Assembly (NCBI GenBank): GCA_015143295.1
Contig: CM026563.1
Span: 186,001-250,000, forward strand
Reading direction: 5' to 3'
Source of the DNA: Tetracentron sinense
Taxonomy: Eukaryota > Streptophyta > Magnoliopsida > Trochodendrales > Trochodendraceae
DNA: 64,000 nt
Shown in pieces: positions 56,915 to 64,000 of the stretch (its first letter is position 1; every line of letters starts with the position of its first letter). The notes beneath the pieces are model-generated. The model was given only the letters and a program-made list of their open reading frames with translations. It did not search any database and had not been told where the DNA came from. The position numbers and the translations under genes are program-made.

Positions 56915-57350
56915 AAGGAAACATTGCATGTCAAGGAGGTTGGTAGTCCAGGGATGTGCTGGTACTAGCCTCTGGCTCACAAGAAAACACTATATGTCAA
57001 GGAGCTTGGTAGCCTAGGGATGTGCGGGTATTAGCCTCTGGCTCACAAGAAAACTAAACAAGTAAATGAAAACACTATATGTCAAGGAGGTTGGTAGCCC
57101 AGGGATGTGCGGGTACTACCCTCTGGCTCACAAGAAAACACTATATGGCAAGAAGGTTGGTAGCTCAGGGATGTGCGGGTACTAGCCTCTGGCTCAGAAG
57201 AAAACTAAACAAGTAAATGAAAACACTATATGTCAAGGAGGTTGGTAGCCCAGGGATGTGCGGCTACTAGCCTCTGGCTCACAAGAAAACAACATGTCAA
57301 GGAGGTTGGCAGCCCAGGGAGGTTCGGGTGCTTGCCTCTGGCTCACAAGA
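56915..57350. repeat. Minisatellite in the LTR with alternating 66- and 85-bp units
   Basis: Six units with TATGTCAAGGAGGTTGGTAG and GTGCGGGTACTAGCCTCTGG. Every second unit carries the extra CTAAACAAGTAAATGAAAAC, giving a higher-order period of about 151 bp. The second LTR is cut off before this point, so it cannot be compared. Confidence 0.85.
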
Positions 57351-58089
57351 ACAGGATCACAAGAAAAGATTCACAAGTATACAAGATGAGACAAGACACG
57401 CATGCATGATTTTCACAAGCAATACCGAGACATGAAACGAGATTTCCAAGCATGAGTTTTATCAGAGTTTTCGCATCCATGCACGCATGTCAAGATAATG
57501 ATATTGCTTTATGTTTAATACTATTTATCTTATGATACTACTGTTGCTTTGAATTGATACCTTGTATTGTGTTCACCCTTGTTGTGCTTTTATTATTGTT
57601 ATGGTTAGCTAGTAGTTTGTACTCGCTGAGTATTCAATACTCAGCCGTACCTTTATGTCGGCAGGTACCGAGGAAGCCCTCGACCCGGAGCCTTGGGTCG
57701 AGGAAGAGTATGTGGAGGAGAGAGAGCCATCTATCCCATTACAGTCTCAAGCAGATAGAGATCTCGACATGTGGCCGTACCTCAACTACTGTTGAGGGGA
57801 GAATACGAGAGGGTTCCTTGCGTATTTTGATATTTTGATAGGTGGGCCTGTCCACCTTAGATTTGATCATGTTTTGTGTATATGTTCACTTGGAATACTA
57901 TTTTGGAAATTTAGAGGAAAAGAAAAAGTTAGTTCACGTTTCTGTATCCATGTTTAGCTTCTGTTCTCTGATTATTATTCTTATAGTATCACATTAGCTT
58001 GGTTTGCTTCAGGATGATTTGGCAGGTACGAACATTCACACCTAAAGTATCCCTTAACTCTTTGGGGGTATTTTGGGGCACGATAGAGG

Positions 58090-58101
58090 TGGTATCAGAG
58101 C
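58090..58101 (+). promoter_or_regulatory. Primer binding site, initiator tRNA-Met type
   Basis: TGGTATCAGAGC, four bases after the LTR end, identical to the site of the left Tekay element. Confidence 0.9.
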
Positions 58102-58399
58102 TCTAGGCATTAGAGTCCTTAGAGTCACTTAGAAATCGATACCATAATCGAACATGGCATTAGGTGTTAGGGAAGAATCGTATTCCAATTATAGACTAAT
58201 GAGTTAGTCTTAGTCAAAATAGGTTGGATTTCAACCAAATTTAGAGGCCTACGCTAGGGACACGGATTGTATGATATGCGATTGTTATGTCAACCTTGTG
58301 TGCGCTGCTTTATGCTTAGTGAATATGTTTTGAACAAATGGGTAAATTGTTACTAAATGCGTATCCAAGTTAGACTCATGTTGTATTGTCGTTCTCAGG

Positions 58400-59655
58400 A
58401 GTAATCATGAGAAGCAATACTCGGGGTAGCGGGTAAAACACAAGGGGCAATGGAAGTGATGCTCCATCGGGTGATGATTAACCCGACTTTGCCCACGCCT
58501 TTGCCCACGCCTTTGCTTCAATAGCCGAGACCTTGGCTATGTTAGCGGCAAGGCAATCGACTACTCCTCCAAATGCCGCGCTTATAACTGCTCCTCCCAA
58601 TAGAGGACAAGCTGGAATAGAGGTTTTTCGGAGGATGAGGCCTCCAAATTTTTGTGGAAGCATTGATCCGCTGGTTGCCGAAGGATGGGTTCGGTAATTA
58701 GAGAAGATATTCTTAGTGTTGGCACCGACTGAGGCTGAAAGGGTCACTTGGGCCGCCTTTATGCTTGAAGGCGAGGCCGATCATTGGTGGAGGTCCGCAC
58801 TTAGGACCCGAGATTTGACCGGCAAGGTCAAGAGTGGACATGGGCCGAGTTCTTGGACATCTTTTACAAGAAGTACTTCCCGGTTGGGATGAAAGAGAAG
58901 AAAGAGGTTGAATTCATTACCTTGGAGCAAGGTAATATGTCAATAGCGGCTTATGAAGCTAAGTTCTCGGAGCTATCTCGGTTTGCTCCACATATGATAG
59001 CGACCGAGGCTATGAAAGCCCAAAAATTTGAGAGGGGGTTGAGAGCCTACCTAAAGGATCGAGTCTCAATGTTCAGGCATGAGACATATTTAGAAGTGGT
59101 GGATAAGGCACTTTTGACCGAGTCGAACTCCGAGGAATTTTTCAAGAGAAGAGGAACGGAGAAGGGCCAGTCTAGTGGATCGGCAGAAAAGAAAGCTAGA
59201 ACCATGCCGTACCATTCCGTAGGGCCGACGCAGTCACAGAGGATGTACTCTGCACCACAGGCTCCCCGCCCTTTTGCTCCATCGACTTTTTGCCCCGGCT
59301 TTCACTCAGGCTACTCGCCCCGTAGTGACTCAGACTACGGGATATGCTCCTCCCACCTATTCGCATGATATCTGCACCCTTTGTGGAAGGAGGCATCTAG
59401 TGGGAGAATGCCGGAGGGCTACCGGAAGTTGCTTCCATTGTGGTGACCAAGGCCACATTGTTAGAGATTGTCCCCGACGTCACTTGCCCGCTCAGTCTCA
59501 AGACAGCAAGTCCCCGTTTAGGCAGACGTCTCAGCCTAGCTCTTCTCAGGTTTCAAGGGCCTCGCCACTTATCCGGCCACCTCGTCAAGCAACTCAAGGA
59601 TGAGTCTTTGCCTTATCCGAGACAGACGCACGTGCATCAGATGATGTTGTGCAAG
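58400..59655 (+). pseudogene. Tekay gag with CCHC zinc knuckle (right copy)
   Basis: 58853-59368 holds the gag core (YKKYFPVGMKEKKEVEFITL, then FSELSRFAPHMIATEAMKAQ, LRAYLKDRVSMFRHETYLEV). 59274-59603 holds GSCFHCGDQGHIVRDCP, the zinc knuckle. The region before 58853 contains WVRxLEKIF-like gag sequence (FCGSIDPLVAEGW). Broken at a few places. Confidence 0.85.
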
Positions 59656-59791
59656 GTACGCAAGAGTTTTAGAGTTTTAAGTTGTGAATAAATTACTATT
59701 ATGTGATGTGTTGTTATTTATGCTAAGGTTTACCTATGTATGATGTGTATTCTTGTCTGAAATCTATTGATGTTAGTGTTTAATCACACAG
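59656..59791 (+). other. Intron-like spacer between gag and protease (Tekay, right copy)
   Basis: 136 bases: GTGCAAG|GTACGC at the left and AATCACACAG|GCACATT at the right. AT-rich and noncoding, at the same site as 3339-3482 in the left copy. Confidence 0.6.
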
Positions 59792-60350
59792 GCACATTAT
59801 TAGTGAACGAGTGTCTCGCTCGAGTGTTGATCGACACAGGATCCACTCACTCCTTTGTCTCACCCAGTTTTGCAAAGGGTTTTCCGACTGAGGCTACTTT
59901 GTTGGAACGAGAGTTGACCATTGCAACTCCACTTGGCAAGTCAGTTGATACAGACAAAATATTTAGAGATTGTGTGGTTCAAGTAGGGGAGAATGAGCTC
60001 TTAGCCGACCTCATCATTTTGGACTTCCAAAATTTAGACTTTGACGTCATTCTTGGTATGGATTGGCTAGCAACTTACCATGGCCATGTTGCATGTTTTG
60101 AGAAGGTGGTGAATTTCAGACCGGAAGGAGTAAAGGCATTCCACTTTCAGGGATTGCAAGGAAGAGACATAGCTTGCTTTGTGGCTTTGAGTTTGGCGAA
60201 CTTGGAAGCACAAAACTCCTTGGTCATTCCGGTTGTGAGTGAGTTCTTAGACGTATTCCTGGAAGAACTTTCTAGATTGCCTCCGAATCGGGAGATTGAG
60301 TTCGTGATAGAGTTTACTCCGGGCACTGCTCCAATTTAGAGGGCACCGTA
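59792..60350 (+). pseudogene. Tekay aspartic protease (right copy)
   Basis: CLARVLIDTGSTHSFVSPSF carries the D-T-G active site. DVILGMDWLATYHGHVACFE and the linker to RT (VVSEFLDVFLEELSRLPPNR) follow. The protease domain itself looks whole. Confidence 0.9.
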
Positions 60351-60354
60351 CAGA

Positions 60355-61500
60355 ATGGCCCCGATTGAACTCAAGGAGTTGAAGGTGCAGTTAGAAGAAT
60401 TGCTAAGCCTGGGTTTCATTAAACTGAGTGTCTCACCGTGGGGTGCTCCAGTGTTATTTGTGAAGAAGAATGACGGTTCAATGCGTATGTGTATTGATTA
60501 CCGACAGTTAAATAAGGTCACGATCAAGAACCGTTATCCTTTACCACGGATAGACGACTTATTCAATCAGTTGAAGGGAGCGAGATTCTTCTCCAAAATT
60601 GATCTAAAGTCGGGATATCATCAAGTGAAGATCAAGGAGGAAGATGTTCCGAAGACCGCTTTCAGGACTCGGTATGGGCACTACGAGTTCCTGGTTATGC
60701 CTTTTGGGTTGACAAATGCACCGGCGACGTTCATGGATTTGATGAACCGGGTGTTCAGACCCTATCTCGACAAATGTGTCGTGGTGTTCGTAGACAACAT
60801 ATTAGTATACTCCTCGACACGGGAGGATCACGAGTGAGACCTCCGCCTAACTCTAGAGACGCTTCGAGAGCACAGGTTATATGCCAAGCTAAGTGCGAAT
60901 TCTGGTTAGAGAAAGTAGCATTCCTCGGGCATGTGGTGTCGGTCGAAGGCATTTCAGTAGACCCAGCCAAGGTAGAGGCGGTGTTGAATTGGAAAAGACC
61001 TAGGAGCGTCACCGAGATTCATAGTTTCCTTGGTTTGGCGGGCTATTATCGGAGATTTGTGGAGGGATTCTCCAGTCTAGCTGCGCCGCTCACTTATCTT
61101 ACGAGGAAGAATGCCAAGTTCAGTTGGAGCAACCGATGTGAGGTTAGCTTTCAGGAGTTGAAGAAGCAGCTCACTACAGCTCCCATCCTCACAGTGCCTT
61201 CTGGGAGCGGTGGTTTCGTCGTATATAGCGATGCCTCCCATGTAGGGTTGGGATGTGTGCTCATGCAGCACGGTAAGGTCATTGCCTATGCCTCTAGGCA
61301 ATTCAAAGTGCATGAAAAGAATTATCCCACTCATGATTTGAAGCTTACCGCGGTTGTGTTTGCCTTGAAGATTTGGCGACATTATCTCTATGGGGAACAG
61401 TTCGAAGTATTCACCGATCATAAAAGCCTAAAATATTTGTTTTCTCAGAAGGAGTTGAACCTAAGGCAGAGAAGATGGGTAGAATTTTTGAAGGATTATG
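60355..61500 (+). pseudogene. Tekay reverse transcriptase and RNase H (right copy)
   Basis: [58 protein letters not shown] and the active-site region [13 protein letters not shown]. Connection domain: [17 protein letters not shown]. RNase [21 protein letters not shown], then [20 protein letters not shown]. Most domains look complete, and the region is broken in a small number of places. Confidence 0.9.
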
Positions 61501-62650
61501 AGTGCTCCATTCAATACCATCCGGGCAAAGTGAATGTTGTAGCCGGAAGTCTACTGGAATTTTGGCGCACAAGATGTTGAAGGAGTGGAGGTTGTTCGAG
61601 GATGTTTCCAACCTGGACAGTTGGTTCGACACACCTACGCATGGGCCATTGATGGCAAATATCAAGGTGAAGCCGTGCATCATGGATCGGATCCGAGAGT
61701 TGCAAGTAGCAGATAACGAGTTGATCGCTTTCCGTGACATGGTGGTTAGTAAGGGAAGCGAGGACTTTGCCACGAACGGTGATGGGGCTATCACGTTCAA
61801 GGGTAGACTTTGTATCCCCGCCAATGAAGAGCTAAAAAGTAAAATTTTGGATGAGACTCACCGTTTGAAGTATACGGTGCATCTTGGGAGTACCAAAATG
61901 TATAGAAACTTGAAAAGACACTTTTGATGGCGGAACATGAAGCGTGAAGTAGCAGAATATGTATCCAGGTGCTTGGTGTGCCAACAAGTCAAAGCCGAAC
62001 ACCGGAGACTGGTTGGACTTTTACAATCCCTCCTATTCCCGAATGGAAATGAGAACACATCTCCATGGACTTCATTGTGGGGTTTCCAAAGATGGCTAGG
62101 AGCTTTGATGCTATATGGGTTGTAGTGGACAGACTCACGAAGTCCGCCCATTTCTTGCCATATCGGACTACCTTCAATTCAAATTAGTTGGCTGCCTTGT
62201 ATATCAAAGAGATAGTCCAGTTGCAAGGAGTGCCAGTGAGCATTGTCTCAGACCGGGATCCAAGATTCACCTCCAGGTTTTGGAAACGTTTTCAGGGTGC
62301 CATGGGTTCCCGACTAGGCTTTAGCACCGCTTTTCATCCACAGACGGATGGGCAGACGGAACAGGTGAATCAAATCATCGAGGACATGCTCCGGGCATGT
62401 ATGCTAGACTTCAAGGGAAGTTGAGAAGACCACCTACCATTGGTTGAATTCACTTATAATAACAGTTATCAAGCAAGTATTCAAATGACGCCTTTTGAGG
62501 CTTTGTATGGGAGAAATTGTAGATCCCCGTTGTATTAGGATGAAGTCGGAGAAAGAAAAGTGTTGGGCCCAAAATTGATCGAGCAGACCGCAGACAGGGT
62601 CTAATTTATCCAGGAAAGATTAAAGACCGCACAAGATCGACAAAAGAGCT
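61500..62650 (+). pseudogene. Tekay integrase (right copy)
   Basis: HHCC domain (HLGSTKMYRNLKRHF, then CLVCQQVKAEHRRLVGLLQS). Core pieces: SIVSDRDPRFTSRFWKRFQG, then FHPQTDGQTEQVNQIIEDML and the equivalent of [12 protein letters not shown]. Broken into several pieces. Confidence 0.85.
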
Positions 62651-62680
62651 ACGCTGACAACTAAAGGAGAGATCTTGAAT

Positions 62681-63100
62681 TTCGAGTTGGCGACTTTATT
62701 TTTGTCAAGATTTTACCGACCAAGGGTATTATGAGATTCGGGAAGAGAGGCAAGCTTAGCCGAGATATGTGGGTCCGTTCAAGATCATTACTAGAGTCGG
62801 TGAGGTGGCCTACCGTGTTGTCTTGCCCGCTCATATGGCGGCGGTCCACAATGTGCTCCATGTCTCTATGCTTCGGAAGTATATCCCGGACCCTTCTCAC
62901 GTCATCAAGCTTGATCCGATAGAAATCCGGAAGGATCTCACACTAGTTGAGCAACCAGTGCAAATATTGGGCAGGAGAGATCAAGTCTTGCGCAACAAAA
63001 CCATTCCCTTAGTGCTTGTGAGATGACAGCACCATTCAGTAGAGGAAGCTACATAGGAACGAGAGACCGAAGTGAGAGAAAAGTATCCTCAGTTATTTGC
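62681..63100 (+). pseudogene. Tekay integrase C-terminus and chromodomain (right copy)
   Basis: MRFGKRGKLS, then GPFKIITRVGEVAYRVVLPA and VLHVSMLRKYIPDPSHVIKL form the integrase C-terminal fold. KDLTLVEQPVQILGRRDQVL, IPLVLVR and VREKYPQLFA form the chromodomain-like tail. The polypurine tract GTAAGGGGGGGAGAA follows at 63181-63195. Confidence 0.85.
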
Positions 63101-63195
63101 TTAGGACCTTGACATCCCCTTGTATTTTGTTCTGGTTTTGTGTATGTATGTATCATCCAAATTTTGAGGATGAAATTTTTGTAAGGGGGGGAGAA

Positions 63196-64000
63196 TGTAG
63201 CACTCCGGACTTTTCTGTACTTAATGAATAGCACTTTCGTAACTAATTGACCTTCCACGTAGTCTAATTAATAAATAAAGAAGAATTTGAAAATTTTGAA
63301 ATATCAAAAATGTTTCCCGTTGAAAGACGAATCCAACGTAAGTCGAATCGTCAAAATCGGACAACCAAGTCAAAAGTTATGACCGAATTACCAAAGTAGG
63401 GAAAAATAGGAGGAAGTAACAAAATCTGGAGTGTGCGATCGATCGCAAGTCAGGTGTGATTGATCGCATACAGGCGAAATGGTTCCCAAACTATCTAGGT
63501 CAGGTGCGATAGATCGCAGGATTCTGCGATCGATCACAAGTATGTGCGATCGATCGCTTGTAGGGAAGATCAGACCGAAAACGTTCGGGTTCATGTGCGA
63601 TAGATCGTATACAGATGCAATTGATTGCAAGGACCTACGATCGATCACAGATAAGTGTGCGATCGATCGCTCGCGGTAACGTGTGCCGGATTTGGGGGTT
63701 TTAAACCCTTATCTTGTTTAGGGATCCCATTTGGGGTATTTCCTAAACCTAGAGGAGAAGAAGAAGGGAAAGAGGAGAAGGGAGATTGTAGGAGAAATCC
63801 AAGAAGGAATCTTGGGATTGAGATCAAGGGAAAAAGCTTGAAGGATTCCAAGCCTAGAACCATCCTCAAGCAAGGATTCCTCAAAGATCAAGCTTGATCT
63901 TCAAGGTTAGTACACTCTACTAACTTCCCTAGCACTAATCTAGTTCCTCTTTTGAAAAATCATGATGTGGTTCTTGTATTTTTCATTCCTTGAAACATAC
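63196..64000 (+). repeat. 3' Tekay LTR, cut by the window end
   Basis: Aligns with 55936 onward. The first 500 bases differ in roughly one base in ten, while 63690-64000 is almost identical to 56440-56760. Confidence 0.9.

Larger units (their letters stand above)
55936..58085 (+). repeat. Shared Tekay LTR (5' LTR of the full copy)
   Basis: 2150 bp. It begins TGTAGCAC and its last recognisable block is TTTTGGGGCACG, just before the primer site. It contains the CGATCGATCG palindrome cluster, a 66/85-bp minisatellite and a GC-richer stretch at 57655-57800 that is open but not recognised. Confidence 0.85.
55936..64000 (+). mobile_element. Ty3/gypsy Tekay/Del chromovirus, + strand, full internal region
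   Basis: LTR 55936-58085, primer site 58090, gag, intron-like spacer, protease, RT, RNase H, integrase, chromodomain, polypurine tract, then the second LTR from 63196, cut by the window end. The 5' LTR is also the 3' LTR of the partial element at 55428-55935, so two elements share one LTR. About eight breaks in the coding region. The LTRs differ unevenly (see findings), so the age is uncertain, likely a few million years. Confidence 0.9.

Overview
The window is nuclear DNA of a seed plant, almost certainly an angiosperm. It holds plant lineages of Ty3/gypsy (Tekay/Del chromovirus and Tat/Ogre) and Ty1/copia retrotransposons, a CACTA (En/Spm) DNA transposon with plant-type transposase domains, hAT-like and MITE elements, a poly-A tailed tRNA-type SINE, LINE remnants, a satellite of about 178 bp and one intron-containing host gene. 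The species cannot be named from the sequence.

Layout. 1-38 is the last piece of an LTR in + orientation. 39-8353 is a broken Tekay-type gypsy element on the - strand whose 5' LTR is split by a 1.66-kb hAT-like element. 8379-20680 is a complete Tat-lineage gypsy element on the - strand with both LTRs and a 5-bp target duplication. It carries an antisense ORF region and a second hAT-like insertion in its integrase, and it sits in an old LINE fragment. 20.7-22.8 kb holds LINE remnants. 22910-27687 is the only convincing host gene: seven exons encoding the C-terminal 405 residues of a plant WD40-like beta-propeller protein, with a GC-AG intron and a duplicated 3' splice site. 28.1-31.5 kb is intergenic with small inverted and direct repeats.

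31504-37797 is a Ty1/copia element on the - strand, whose 5' LTR is cut after 41 bp by the start of a CACTA element (37798 to about 47 kb). The CACTA element has a subterminal repeat zone, a promoter-like region with a noncoding exon, a repeat-filled intron containing a cleanly inserted SINE, a decayed transposase and a TNPA-like region. 47069-47480 is a GGT-rich array. 48793-52680 is about 22 units of a 178-bp satellite. 52690-55427 is a truncated Ogre/Tat element, abruptly joined to the 3' tail of a Tekay element. That tail runs into an LTR (55936-58085) that also serves as the 5' LTR of a second, full-length Tekay copy whose 3' LTR runs off the window.

Most of the window is therefore a nested and tandem transposon landscape around one gene. 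The least expected items are: an intron-like spacer at the same gag/protease position in two diverged Tekay copies; the same GGTTAA-rich repeat module inside both the hAT and the CACTA element; clusters of short perfect palindromes in two unrelated elements; a mosaic of divergence between the two Tekay LTRs; the satellite array; and the 60-bp duplicated splice acceptor in the host gene.
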